Numbered from the stretch's first letter, positions 45,190 to 54,227 are shown. The stretch is 64,000 bases of DNA from Pelosinus propionicus DSM 13327 (GCF_900114615.1 NZ_FOTS01000014.1:54604-118603), one strand, 5' to 3'. Translations and numbers: made by a program. Notes: generated by a model from the sequence alone, not told the origin.

Positions 45190-46206
45190 ATGAAAACTGT
45201 ACATGTAACCAATGCTGTGGGACTCGTACTTGGTCAAGATCTAACCAAAATTGTCCCTGGCGAGTTTAAAGGAGTCGCATTTCATAAAGGACATATCATT
45301 TGTCAGGAAGATATCCCTGTAATGCTAAGTATGGGCAAAGATCATGTTTATATTTTGGAAATGGGCCCTAGAGATGTCCATGAAAACGCTGCAGCAGAGC
45401 AGCTTTCACGGCTTGCAGCTGGAGCTAATATTGTTCGGCAGCATGCTAGTGAAGGTAAAGTAACGATGATAGCTGACACTTTTGGCTTATTAGATATCCA
45501 CATTGATAAACTATTACAAATTAATGAAATGACAGGTGTTGCTTTATCAACTCTGCATACCGGTACCCTCGTCAAAAAAGATGACATAGTGGCTGCTGCC
45601 AAAATCATTCCACTAACACTGCCGCAAGACACCCTGGATCATATTGAAAAAATCTGCGCTTTGGAAAAGATTATTTCCATTAGACCCATGCCAGCGAAAA
45701 AAGCTGGTTTAGTTGTAACTGGCAATGAAGTTTTTTATGGTCGTATCAAAGATCGATTTAAAGAAGTCATTCAGAAAAAAGTGTTAGAATTAGGCAGTGA
45801 TCTGTCACAAACTATTTTTGTACCAGATGATGCCAACAAAGTTTCCGCTGCAATTAAAGAGCTTACTGTCGAAAACGACTTGGTCTTTGTCACAGGCGGC
45901 ATGTCTGTCGATCCTGATGACATCACGCCTCTGGCTGTACGCCAAACTGGAGCAGATGTTATTGTTTACGGTACTCCCGTATTGCCGGGTGCTATGTTTT
46001 TATTCGCTTATCTTAATGGCACACCCATTTTAGGCATTCCTGCTTGTGGAATGTTTAGTAAAATTACTGTTTTAGATGTAATCTTGCCTAAAGTTCTCGT
46101 TGGCGAGAAAATTACATCCCGCATCATTGCTTCCTTAGGGCATGGAGGTCTTTGCCGGACTTGCACCGAAGGATGTCATTATCCCAATTGTTCTTTTTGT
46201 AAATAA
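45190..46206 (+). CDS. Molybdopterin-binding-domain protein (MoaB/CinA-like) with Cys-rich tail
   Basis: 338 residues. The C-terminal two thirds hold a MoCF_biosynth/MogA-type fold: VVTGNEVFYGRIKDRF, LVFVTGGMSVDPDDIT and GAMFLFAYLNGTPILGIPAC. The last 20 residues (CRTCTEGCHYPNCSFCK) contain five Cys in a metal-binding pattern. It follows moeA by 34 bp with AAAGGAG upstream and ends at a hairpin. Relatives in anaerobes are annotated only as molybdopterin-binding; a role in cofactor modification, insertion or sensing is possible. It is not a second MoeA since the N-terminal MoeA domain is absent. Confidence 0.8.
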   Translation: MKTVHVTNAVGLVLGQDLTKIVPGEFKGVAFHKGHIICQEDIPVMLSMGKDHVYILEMGPRDVHENAAAEQLSRLAAGANIVRQHASEGKVTMIADTFGLLDIHIDKLLQINEMTGVALSTLHTGTLVKKDDIVAAAKIIPLTLPQDTLDHIEKICALEKIISIRPMPAKKAGLVVTGNEVFYGRIKDRFKEVIQKKVLELGSDLSQTIFVPDDANKVSAAIKELTVENDLVFVTGGMSVDPDDITPLAVRQTGADVIVYGTPVLPGAMFLFAYLNGTPILGIPACGMFSKITVLDVILPKVLVGEKITSRIIASLGHGGLCRTCTEGCHYPNCSFCK

Positions 46207-46233
46207 CAACTAATTATTTTAAAAAGCTATGAT

Positions 46234-46271
46234 GAATAAGCTGTTTGCATATATGTGCAAACAGCTTATTC
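46234..46271 (+). terminator. Strong hairpin ending the molybdenum-cofactor operon
   Basis: GAATAAGCTGTTTGCA / TGCAAACAGCTTATTC is a perfect 16-bp stem with a 6-nt loop, 28 bp after the stop. The T-run is weak (CACTATAAAA), so termination could be partial. Confidence 0.65.
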
Positions 46272-46486
46272 ACTATAAAAAGGACTAGCATCGTAATTCA
46301 TTACGATCTTACATCACTAAAGAAAACGAAAAGCATCTATGCTCTAAAAAAATACTTTTCAGGTTGCAGGTATCAAAAGAAATAGTAGCGAATTACTATT
46401 TAAATACCATATTTCGCTATTTTTCGACTTATTTTTCACAAATTTTATTTTCTTACATTCAGCGCTTGCATTGGGGTGAATCAGCT

Positions 46487-48160
46487 TTGAAAATCGTCAT
46501 CCATAGAATCCGCAACTTTATTTTGTTTATTGCCATATGGAAGATACTATTACTACCAGCTAGCGCATCCGCTCAAGAGATGCTCCTGCAATCAAAATGG
46601 ACACACCCATTTCAAGCTGCAGGTTATTATGCTGCCATTGAAAAAGGAACTCCCAAGACTACCATCGCAGATGAAGTCGTACAATCCCTTCCCAGCGTAG
46701 ATAATTCTTTAATTCGCCCACTCATTGCGATTATTGGCATTCTTACATTGTGCTTGATCTTATTTATCATTTTCAATATCAAACTTAGAAATATAGTACG
46801 TAAGAGGACATTTCGTCTAGAAAAAAAGTTCAGTGAACTCAAAGAAAAGAAAAAGATAATCCGCCGCTTGGCTTATTACGATATTTTGACCAACCTGCCA
46901 AATCGCCTGTACATCCAAAATATGCTCTCTGCAAAAGCAGTCGCATCGCAAAAGGGTGAAAATGAATTCGCGGTTGTATTTATTGATCTCGATGATTTTA
47001 AGAGAATTAATGATGCGATGGGACATGCTGTCGGTGATGACTTTTTGAAAATGGTTACACAAAGAATTTTGAGTTGTTTACGGAATAATGATATCATTGC
47101 TCGTATCGGCGGAGATGAATTTATTTTATTGCTGCCCAATTTAGATAAAGAAGAAACCACTTTGGCAATTGAAAAAGTGATTAATGCCATTAAGGAACCA
47201 TGGCCGTATCGCGAAAGTCTTTATTATCTTTCAGCCAGTGCTGGGATTACTTTTTCTCCCCAAAACGGTCAATTATTTGATGATCTTATTAAAACCGCCG
47301 CTATGGCACTTTATGAGGCCAAACGTCAAGGCAAAAATCGGTTTGATTTTTTCACTGAGACAATGCAGGTTCGATCGATCGACCGCCTGCAATTAGAAAT
47401 GGATTTACATCAAGCAATTTATGAGCATTCCGGATTAGTATTGCACTATCAGCCCCAAATCTCTTACGATGGCACTATTATTGGAGTGGAAGCTTTAGTA
47501 CGCTGGAATCATCCAACAAAGGGCTTGCTGTTTCCCGATGCATTCATTCCTTTAGCAGAAGAGACAGGCTTAATCATCCCCTTAGGCGATTGGGTTATCC
47601 TCACAGCTTGCAGGCAAAATATGCAATGGCAGAAATCAGGCTACCCTCCTGTGAGGATTTCTGTAAATCTATCCGTGAAACAGTTTCAAAATCCTCATCT
47701 TTTACAGAACATCCAGAGTATTTTACAAAAAACAGACTTACCTCCTCATTTGCTGGAGCTAGAGATTACGGAAACGGTAGCGATTAGAAATGCAGAACTT
47801 ACCTTATCTTTGCTAAATTCCCTGCGCTCCATAGGAGTGCGCCTAGCTCTTGATGACTTTGGCGTAGGGTATTCTTCTTTTATGTATTTGAAGAGTTTCC
47901 CCATTGATATCTTGAAAATTGATAAATCATTTATTCGTGATATCACTTTAAATCAAGAAAGCCAAGCTATTATCCAAGCTATTTTACAGGTGGCTAAAAG
48001 CCTGCGTTTTAAAGTAGTAGCAGAAGGAGTGGAAACATCAGAACAGCTTGCATCTCTAAAAAAGCTTGATTGTCCTATCATGCAAGGCTATCTGTTCAGC
48101 AGACCCATACCTGCTGATAAAATGGATACCTTTTTAAAGAACGAAAATCAATGGACTTAA
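46487..48160 (+). CDS. GGDEF-EAL protein with vestigial NMT1/THI5-like sensor
   Basis: 557 residues from TTG at 46487, chosen for GGGGTGA upstream and because it begins directly with a signal peptide (FILFIAIWKILLLPASASAQ). The frame is open to 46364 but that extension has no signal. Residues about 34-53 (LQSKWTHPFQAAGYYAAIEK) match the first strand and helix of NMT1/THI5-type periplasmic binding domains, which then stop; TM about 80-100 follows within 30 residues. GGDEF about 120-280 has RNND I-site and ARIGGDEF; EAL about 295-545 has EALVRW, ELEITE, LDDFGVGYSS and KIDKSFI. Both c-di-GMP motifs look intact, so the activity could be synthesis, hydrolysis or both. Confidence 0.88.
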   Translation: MKIVIHRIRNFILFIAIWKILLLPASASAQEMLLQSKWTHPFQAAGYYAAIEKGTPKTTIADEVVQSLPSVDNSLIRPLIAIIGILTLCLILFIIFNIKLRNIVRKRTFRLEKKFSELKEKKKIIRRLAYYDILTNLPNRLYIQNMLSAKAVASQKGENEFAVVFIDLDDFKRINDAMGHAVGDDFLKMVTQRILSCLRNNDIIARIGGDEFILLLPNLDKEETTLAIEKVINAIKEPWPYRESLYYLSASAGITFSPQNGQLFDDLIKTAAMALYEAKRQGKNRFDFFTETMQVRSIDRLQLEMDLHQAIYEHSGLVLHYQPQISYDGTIIGVEALVRWNHPTKGLLFPDAFIPLAEETGLIIPLGDWVILTACRQNMQWQKSGYPPVRISVNLSVKQFQNPHLLQNIQSILQKTDLPPHLLELEITETVAIRNAELTLSLLNSLRSIGVRLALDDFGVGYSSFMYLKSFPIDILKIDKSFIRDITLNQESQAIIQAILQVAKSLRFKVVAEGVETSEQLASLKKLDCPIMQGYLFSRPIPADKMDTFLKNENQWT

Positions 48161-48183
48161 TAACAATCAATTAACGCTTATGC

Positions 48184-48229
48184 AAAAGACCTCCAACCTA
48201 TTGAAAAGAAAGTAGGTTAGAGGTCTTTT
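48184..48229 (+). terminator. Terminator of the GGDEF-EAL gene
   Basis: AAAAGACCTCcAACCTA / TAGGTTaGAGGTCTTTT stem followed by ATTAAATTTTA, 23 bp after the stop. Confidence 0.85.
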
Positions 48230-48381
48230 ATTAAATTTTACTTTTTTACGCAGAAAACAGAATAAAATTCTATTATTAAGTATATATTTAGAATATTATT
48301 CTTAATTATTCATAAGTAAGAGAACTTTAGCATTTACATGAAAAAGCGTATAAAATTATAATAGCATTGAGGTGATCAACA

Positions 48382-48813
48382 ATGGATCTTATTGATAAAA
48401 AGATTCTTTATTTACTGCAAAGTAACGCAAGAATGTCAAATGCAAATATAGCCCGAGAAATAAAGCTTGCTCCTTCTGTTACATTATCTCGCGTCCGCAA
48501 GCTAGAGGAACAAGGAATCATTACAGGCTATGAGGCTAAACTCAATCATCATGAACTTGGTTTAGACATGCTTGCATTTGTTTTAATTCAAGTAACAGGA
48601 GATAAAGACATTGAAAGCTTATTAATTGCTATTCCAGGTGTTCAAGAGGTCCACAATGTTGCTGGTGATGATTGCTATCTGATTAAAATTCGGACTCGGA
48701 ATACAGAATCTTTAAGCAAGCTATTAAAAGAAAAAGTTAGAGGCGAGTCTATCTCAACAAAGACAATCATTGTTCTTACTACGTTGAAAGAAACTTCAAA
48801 ACTAACATTTTAA
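48382..48813 (+). CDS. Lrp/AsnC-family transcriptional regulator
   Basis: 143 residues: N-terminal AsnC-type helix-turn-helix (LIDKKILYLLQSNARMSNAN, about 1-55) and a RAM ligand-binding domain (about 65-140). GAGGTGA precedes ATG. It lies 32 bp before an EamA transporter gene, so it probably controls export of an amino acid or related metabolite by that transporter. Confidence 0.92.
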   Translation: MDLIDKKILYLLQSNARMSNANIAREIKLAPSVTLSRVRKLEEQGIITGYEAKLNHHELGLDMLAFVLIQVTGDKDIESLLIAIPGVQEVHNVAGDDCYLIKIRTRNTESLSKLLKEKVRGESISTKTIIVLTTLKETSKLTF

Positions 48814-48845
48814 TTCAAATACAATTATCAATGGAGGTTTTAAAA

Positions 48846-49790
48846 ATGAATTCTTCAAATCGCATCACTTTTCCGATTGTAATTGCATTATTAGCAGTTT
48901 ATTTTCCCTGGGGCGGCACATATTTAGCAATGAAATTCGCAGTGGAAACTCTTCCTCCATTTTTGCTGGCAGGAACTCGTTTTGTAATCGCTGGAGCAAT
49001 CCTATATTTGTGGGAGGTGTATAAAGGAACAAAAACGCCTGATACGCTTCATTGGCGCAACGCTGCCATTATTGGAGGGCTAATGCTTTTAGGCGGTAAT
49101 TCGTTGGTAGTTTGGGCAGAGCAGACAGTTTCTTCAGGTATTGCAGCATTAATTGTTGCTACTGTTCCCTTATGGATGACCATATTGGCTTGGATATGGC
49201 AAGGAAATGCAAGACCCACTATCTATGTACTGCTTGGGTTATTATTGGGATTTTTAGGTCAAGTACTGCTAGTCAGCAATTCCTTTCACTCCTCCAGCTA
49301 CGATTCCTCACAAATCTATGGATATCTGGTATCAATGTTTGCTTCCTTATCGTGGGCAATAGGTTCCTTATATTCACGAAAAGCACAATTGCCCAAATCC
49401 GCGCTCATGTCTATAGCAATTCAGAATATAATGGGTGGAGTACTGTGCCTAATCGTGGCAATCTCACTGGGTGAATTAGGTCAATTGAATATCGAGCAAG
49501 TATCAACTCGCTCGCTCTTCTCGTTCGCATACTTGATTTTTATCGGCTCAATTATTGGTTTCAGTGCTTATATTTGGGTTCTGAAAGCAACCGAACCAGC
49601 TATTGCTTCCACTTATGCTTATGTTAATCCAATCGTTGCGGTCTTTTTAGGATGGGCATTTGCCAATGAACAATTAACCTCCAGCACTGCTATAGCCGCG
49701 CTTATCATTTTAGCTTCTGTCTTCTTAATCACTAGAAATGCGGCTCCGAAAAAGCTGCCGTCCCCTACAACAGCAGCAAAGAATATTTAA
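48846..49790 (+). CDS. EamA-domain (DMT superfamily) transporter
   Basis: 314 residues from ATG at 48846, since GGAGG (48834) precedes it and the in-frame ATG at 48831 is before the site. Ten membrane helices in two EamA repeats (PWGGTYLAMKFAVE; ASLSWAIGSLYSRKA). Probable efflux permease for a small metabolite, paired with the Lrp regulator immediately upstream. Confidence 0.9.
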   Translation: MNSSNRITFPIVIALLAVYFPWGGTYLAMKFAVETLPPFLLAGTRFVIAGAILYLWEVYKGTKTPDTLHWRNAAIIGGLMLLGGNSLVVWAEQTVSSGIAALIVATVPLWMTILAWIWQGNARPTIYVLLGLLLGFLGQVLLVSNSFHSSSYDSSQIYGYLVSMFASLSWAIGSLYSRKAQLPKSALMSIAIQNIMGGVLCLIVAISLGELGQLNIEQVSTRSLFSFAYLIFIGSIIGFSAYIWVLKATEPAIASTYAYVNPIVAVFLGWAFANEQLTSSTAIAALIILASVFLITRNAAPKKLPSPTTAAKNI

Positions 49791-49808
49791 TTTTTATAAC
49801 TCTTGCAG

Positions 49809-50039
49809 CTACATTCTTCTCCAAGTTTTGTTTGAGTCTTTTATCATAGCGGGAACGACTCGAACTGGGTCAACAGTCACAAAAAGGTATGCATCCTCAG
49901 AGTGTGTCTTTTTTCTAAACGTAAATGGCAGAAAGAGGAACAATATAATTGCACCCACAATATAAAGATCTGGCAGGCTAAATAGGAATACACTGCTTAC
50001 AAAAAGAATGATCATAATGATATACAAAAACATAAACAT
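49809..50039 (-). CDS. Small hypothetical membrane protein
   Basis: 76 residues from ATG at 50039, chosen because GGAGGTGA lies 10 nt upstream. Two hydrophobic spans (MFLYIIMIILFVSSVFLF; LYIVGAIILFLFLPFTF) followed by a basic stop-transfer and a polar tail of about 30 residues. It converges on the EamA gene. No family recognised; the good ribosome site and clear membrane topology are the support. Confidence 0.5.
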   Translation of the reverse strand: MFMFLYIIMIILFVSSVFLFSLPDLYIVGAIILFLFLPFTFRKKTHSEDAYLFVTVDPVRVVPAMIKDSNKTWRRM

Positions 50040-50151
50040 TATACTATTTTCACCTCCGCTACTTCCATTTTCCCGATTAATGCAATTTACACTTGCTATA
50101 GAACTAATCACATACACTGCTACTCTCTATGATTCGCACAGCTCCATAAAT

Positions 50152-50192
50152 AAAAGTAAACGATCAGAGATATACCCTGACCGTTTACTTTT
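50152..50192. terminator. Bidirectional terminator-like hairpin
   Basis: AAAAGTAAACG (50152-50162) pairs with CGTTTACTTTT (50182-50192), with further pairing inside. A- and T-runs flank both sides. It lies in the gene-free stretch 50040-50413, which otherwise shows nothing recognisable, and could end the transcript of the 50414 gene. Confidence 0.65.
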
Positions 50193-50413
50193 TATTAAAC
50201 CAAAACGGCAACCTGGCAATCATAGACCTCCGTCCTTAGACCCATAGCTTTGCGTCCCCATCTTTCGACAGGTTTGCCAAATATTTACTTACTTTCATCA
50301 TATTAATACTAAAAACTACATAAGTCAAGCTTTTTTCAGGACTTAAACCCCATGGTTCAAGATTTAGGTCCTATTGCTCATCTATAAACGGCTAGCTCTT
50401 CCAATCCCTTCAT

Positions 50414-51112
50414 TTACTGGTCCAAGACTTTTTTCATTCCATGTGGGCAAACAGCAACACAAATTCCACAAACATGCCCCTGAAATTGAGAGTAGTGGTT
50501 TATTTTCCATACGTCGCATTTTCTTACATCAATTAATTCTTCCCTTGATAAATCCTCACTCCAGAGATTGCCGGCAATTGCACCAGCTGGACATGCATAA
50601 ACACATCTTTTACATGTACCACAATAATTTTTTAGAAGTAAACCATTGGTCTGAAATGGTATATCAGTTAACACGGTAGAAATCCTAATCCTTGGACCAT
50701 ATTTCTTCGATATTAGCAGAGAGCTTTTACCAATCCACCCTAAGCCGCCCCTGACGGCAGCGACTTTATGAGGAAATTCACCTTTGATATTGACAAAATC
50801 AGTTCTTTTGGAAGAAGGTATTGCGTAAGCAAGATACCCCTGCCTATTGATTTGATTTTTTAATGTTTCCGTTATCAAATCAAGTTTATCATTTACATTA
50901 AGATATTCATCATAATACACTTGATTTGGTCCTGATATGATCTCATCAACTATGGTTGGCGAAAGAGGCAGTCCAATTGTTATTGCGTATGAAGTATTTT
51001 TAAACTTACCGGAAGAAAAATCACCTACATAAGCAAACCCGTATAATAGATGATCAAATGCATCCAACGTTTTTATTATATCCTTTTGTATTTCCAAAGC
51101 AGTTATTTGCAA
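50414..51112 (-). CDS. QueG-like iron-sulfur protein (epoxyqueuosine-reductase-like)
   Basis: 232 residues, shorter than QueG (about 380). The middle has GGLGWIGKSSLLISKKYGPR, typical of the QueG-like fold, and the C-terminus has a double [4Fe-4S] ferredoxin motif (CGTCKRCVYACPAGAI; CGICVAVCPHG). The C-terminal HEAT-like domain of true QueG is missing, so it is probably not the queuosine enzyme but one of the uncharacterised QueG-related reductases. TTG start with GGGAGG upstream. Confidence 0.8.
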   Translation of the reverse strand: MQITALEIQKDIIKTLDAFDHLLYGFAYVGDFSSGKFKNTSYAITIGLPLSPTIVDEIISGPNQVYYDEYLNVNDKLDLITETLKNQINRQGYLAYAIPSSKRTDFVNIKGEFPHKVAAVRGGLGWIGKSSLLISKKYGPRIRISTVLTDIPFQTNGLLLKNYCGTCKRCVYACPAGAIAGNLWSEDLSREELIDVRKCDVWKINHYSQFQGHVCGICVAVCPHGMKKVLDQ

Positions 51113-51204
51113 CCTGTTCGCCTCCCAGCTAGTATTACTTTTATTATACTGGCGGGTAACGTCTCTTTGAAATTGAAAAGGATTATGAATGATATAAAAA
51201 AAGC

Positions 51205-52074
51205 CTATATCATAACCGAATTCTCTTGAAGTTTTTTAATCAAAGTGTGTACTGTGGGTGAAAGATTTTTATCTTTGCGAGTAATCGCAAACAGCGGTAT
51301 TTTCAATTGACTTCGTTCGTTAAATATATAAAATTTATCATTTTCTTTATTGAGATTCTCTACCACACTGCGTGGAAGCAGCGCAATCCCTAGTCCCTCC
51401 ATCATCGCATTTTTTACAGAATCAAAATCACTATATTCAAAAGTTGAATTCAGTCCATGTTTTTGCAGCAATTCATCGCACAACATACGAAAGGTACAGC
51501 CTTGTCGAAAATTGATTACTGGATACTCATCAATTTGCGGACAATTCTTATCTTTCATCAGCTTTTTATGCCCAGCCCAAACAAGATCTTCCGAATGAAT
51601 CATAATTGTATTTAAGTATTTCGCAGAGATAAAGTCATGTACAATACCGATGTCATATTGATTGTTATTAAGTCCATTAAGCACACAGCTTGAATTTAAG
51701 CAAATTTCCACGTTAATTTTATCAGCATTACCACTTGTTTGTAGTTGTAGTAATGCGGGTGAAAGCAAAGAATTAATATAACTGCTTGATATACCAACCC
51801 TCATATACTGAACTTCTGAAAAGCAATGAATGTTAGTAACTGTTTCACCATAAATTCTAAGAATTTTTTCTGAAGGATCAATTAAGTATCTGCCAGCATC
51901 CGTAATATACAGTTTTTTACCAATCCTTTCAAATAACTGTACCCCAAAATGTTCTTCCAGCGAACGAATTTGGGCCGAAACCGTTGGCTGTGTAAAATTA
52001 AGCAACTCTGCAGCTTGTGTAATATTCTCAAGTTTAGCAACTACACAAAAGGTTTTTAATAAGCGAATATCCAC
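51205..52074 (-). CDS. LysR-family transcriptional regulator
   Basis: 289 residues from GTG at 52074 (GAGGTG close upstream). HTH about 1-60 (ITQAAELLNFTQPTVSAQIRSL) and an effector domain about 85-285. It lies downstream of a large inverted repeat (52107-52152) and upstream of the QueG-like gene on the same strand (92 bp), which may be its target. Inducer unknown. Confidence 0.9.
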   Translation of the reverse strand: MDIRLLKTFCVVAKLENITQAAELLNFTQPTVSAQIRSLEEHFGVQLFERIGKKLYITDAGRYLIDPSEKILRIYGETVTNIHCFSEVQYMRVGISSSYINSLLSPALLQLQTSGNADKINVEICLNSSCVLNGLNNNQYDIGIVHDFISAKYLNTIMIHSEDLVWAGHKKLMKDKNCPQIDEYPVINFRQGCTFRMLCDELLQKHGLNSTFEYSDFDSVKNAMMEGLGIALLPRSVVENLNKENDKFYIFNERSQLKIPLFAITRKDKNLSPTVHTLIKKLQENSVMI

Positions 52075-52106
52075 GATACACCTCAAATACTAGTTTTATC
52101 CCTTCC

Positions 52107-52152
52107 TACTAAAATCAGAAGAGACTGACCTCTACTCTGATTTTAGTAGGAA
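52107..52152. repeat. 15-bp perfect inverted repeat before LysR
   Basis: CCTACTAAAATCAGA (52107-52121) and TCTGATTTTAGTAGG (52138-52152) are exact reverse complements with a 16-nt loop. It is 33 bp upstream of the LysR start. No T-run follows on the minus strand, so a 5'-UTR hairpin or operator is as likely as a terminator. Confidence 0.6.
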
Positions 52153-52219
52153 TAACACTTTGTAGCAATAGCATCAAAATAATAAAACTAGCAATCATCT
52201 TTTCATGATGATGCGGTCT

Positions 52220-52260
52220 AAAAAAATAAACACCAGCAGCGATTCCTCTTTGCTGATGTT
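52220..52260 (-). terminator. Terminator without an obvious gene
   Basis: Minus strand AACATCAGC...GCTGCTGGTGTT stem followed by TATTTTTTT. No convincing protein gene lies between it and the divergent LysR at 52362; it may end a short untranslated RNA or the leader of the 51205 LysR. Confidence 0.5.
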
Positions 52261-52287
52261 CGGAATGATTAATACTATGACAAAACC

Positions 52288-52317
52288 TTGCTTTGTGCTC
52301 TTTCAATTGAGTATAAT
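52288..52317 (+). promoter_or_regulatory. Sigma-A type promoter of the LysR gene at 52362
   Basis: TTGCTT (52288-52293), 18-nt spacer, TATAAT (52312-52317). The gene start is 44 bp downstream with CGGAGGATGA as ribosome site. Confidence 0.6.
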
Positions 52318-52361
52318 GACTCCATAACTAGATACTTTTTCTAAGTACGGAGGATGACTCT

Positions 52362-53255
52362 ATGGATACCAGGCAATTACAATCCTTCCTCGCTGTAGCT
52401 CATTATTTAAATTTTACAGAGGCAGCCAAACATCTCTTTCTTGCACAATCTTCACTAAGCAGACAGATTGCAGAGTTGGAAAAAGAGCTTGGCGCTCCCT
52501 TATTTATTCGTACAAATCGAACAGTTACTCTAACATCAGCAGGGAATCTATTACGAAAAGAGGCTGACGCTCTAATCAGCAAGATAGACGGCTTAATTAC
52601 ACAAATTCATCAACTTCAAGAAGGCCTTACTGGTGATTTAAAAATTGGCTGCCTTGGCGTTGAAAAATATTTTTTCCCTGAACTGATAAAAAATTTTTCA
52701 GAAAAGCATCTGCACATTCAACTGCATATCGATTGGTTTAGTCTAAAAAAATTAAATCAGGCATTAGAAGCTGGACATATCGATGTTGGTTTTTCTTTAG
52801 AGTCTGAAGTTCAAAATATCCCTAATTTATTGTCCAAAACCTTATACACTGATCGTTTAGCAGTGGTCGTTCCTTGTGACCATCCGCTGGCCAGTACTAC
52901 CAGTATCAGTCTCTCGGAATTAGCAGAGGAATCCTTCGTAATCATGTCTAGAAACGAGGTTCCCAATAGCTTTGATTTTATTACGAAACTCTGCATACAA
53001 AAAGGCTTTTTTATGAAAATTACCAAAGAAGCGGCTTCCTTAGAAACACTTTTTCTATTAGTTGAATTAGGTATGGGACTTTCAATTCTTTCTTATAAAA
53101 TGCAAGCAAATAGTCACTCAAATCTCCGTTTTATACCCATCTCAGATAAAGATGCCCTCATATCCATTGTAATTTCTTGGAATAAAGATAATACGAATCC
53201 AATCATCCCTTTGCTTCTTCAAGAGCTGGATACGATTTTATCAAATCTTAGCTAA
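52362..53255 (+). CDS. LysR-family transcriptional regulator
   Basis: 297 residues: HTH about 1-60 (FTEAAKHLFLAQSSLSRQIAELE) and a LysR effector domain about 90-290. It converges on the flavodoxin-family gene (6 bp between stops). Close in pattern to CynR/YtlI-type activators but the target is not obvious from context. Confidence 0.92.
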   Translation: MDTRQLQSFLAVAHYLNFTEAAKHLFLAQSSLSRQIAELEKELGAPLFIRTNRTVTLTSAGNLLRKEADALISKIDGLITQIHQLQEGLTGDLKIGCLGVEKYFFPELIKNFSEKHLHIQLHIDWFSLKKLNQALEAGHIDVGFSLESEVQNIPNLLSKTLYTDRLAVVVPCDHPLASTTSISLSELAEESFVIMSRNEVPNSFDFITKLCIQKGFFMKITKEAASLETLFLLVELGMGLSILSYKMQANSHSNLRFIPISDKDALISIVISWNKDNTNPIIPLLLQELDTILSNLS

Positions 53256-53261
53256 CGTTCC

Positions 53262-54227
53262 CTATGAGCGTGGCGGCTTCGAGTAATCCAAATAATTTTT
53301 ATATTTTTTCAGCCGTTCCGGCAATTCCTGTATATTCGGATTTGGCTTTAAAGAAACTTTCATCAATTCATCTGCATGTTCAAATTTTCCTGAAAGCAGC
53401 ACATGAGAATGCGCTTTATCTTCCTCAGCTATTTCAAACTTCACTTTATTATTTATCACCTGCAGCGTTCCTCTTACTCCACATGTCCCACATATTGCAG
53501 GAAAATTATGCTCTTCATTTCTAATTTCAATAAGCTTCGAATGACACATAGGACAAACTCCTGATTCGCCAATATACTCGGCGTCTGCTATCGGATTCAT
53601 TACTGTTTTTGCTACATGCTTGCCAGACTGATGCGCTCTTTGCAGTGCTTCTTCTTTGAAAACGATTGAAGCAGGTAATCCAACCCAATTCACCAATATT
53701 TTGTCAACCACTTCGATTTGAAGAGGCAAAGCAAACAAATGCAGCATAGGAAGTGCCAAATTATCCCACTCGCTTCCGCCAACAGCAATTAACGATGCTG
53801 CTCTTGGCTTAAAGGCTCTTTCATCCGGTCCTCTGCCTGTAGTAATCCCTTTCTCATTCCGTATCTTTTTAGCAATCATACGGAATGCTACATCATGAGA
53901 AGGTCCCATTCTATCATTTAGTACTTTTAGCAATCCACTTGGGCTTTTCTCATAAATAGGAGATCCTAGAATTAATCCATCGCATTCCATTATTTTCTCA
54001 TCAATAAATGCAAAATCATCATCCTTTAGAATACAGTCGCCAGGCCCGGACTTCTCAAATAAGTTTACTACACAGGCATTACAGCCTGTACAAGGTTTGA
54101 TGTGCAAATCATGCAGACGTATCAGTTCTACCTCTGCTCCCATCTCTTGCGCTCCCATCAGTGCCTCTTTTACTAATATTTCTGTATTGCTCATTTTTCT
54201 GCCACAGCTTATTCCTAATATTTTCAT
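53262..54227 (-). CDS. Flavodoxin-family iron-sulfur flavoprotein with zinc-ribbon tail
   Basis: 321 residues. The N-terminal flavodoxin-like domain (about 1-190) has GISCGRKMSNTEILV for FMN phosphate and KPCTGCNACVV, the compact Cys motif (CxxCxxC) that binds a [4Fe-4S] cluster in iron-sulfur flavoproteins. Residues about 225-260 form a zinc ribbon (CPMCHSKL ... CGTCGVRG). GGGAGG precedes ATG. Probably an NAD(P)H- or ferredoxin-dependent reductase or an oxygen-detoxifying flavoprotein. Confidence 0.85.
   Translation of the reverse strand: MKILGISCGRKMSNTEILVKEALMGAQEMGAEVELIRLHDLHIKPCTGCNACVVNLFEKSGPGDCILKDDDFAFIDEKIMECDGLILGSPIYEKSPSGLLKVLNDRMGPSHDVAFRMIAKKIRNEKGITTGRGPDERAFKPRAASLIAVGGSEWDNLALPMLHLFALPLQIEVVDKILVNWVGLPASIVFKEEALQRAHQSGKHVAKTVMNPIADAEYIGESGVCPMCHSKLIEIRNEEHNFPAICGTCGVRGTLQVINNKVKFEIAEEDKAHSHVLLSGKFEHADELMKVSLKPNPNIQELPERLKKYKNYLDYSKPPRS

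Noticed and set aside
52115..52306. 63-codon minus-strand frame between the two LysR genes
   Set aside because: It reads through a T-tailed terminator and half of a perfect dyad, and has no ribosome site or family match.
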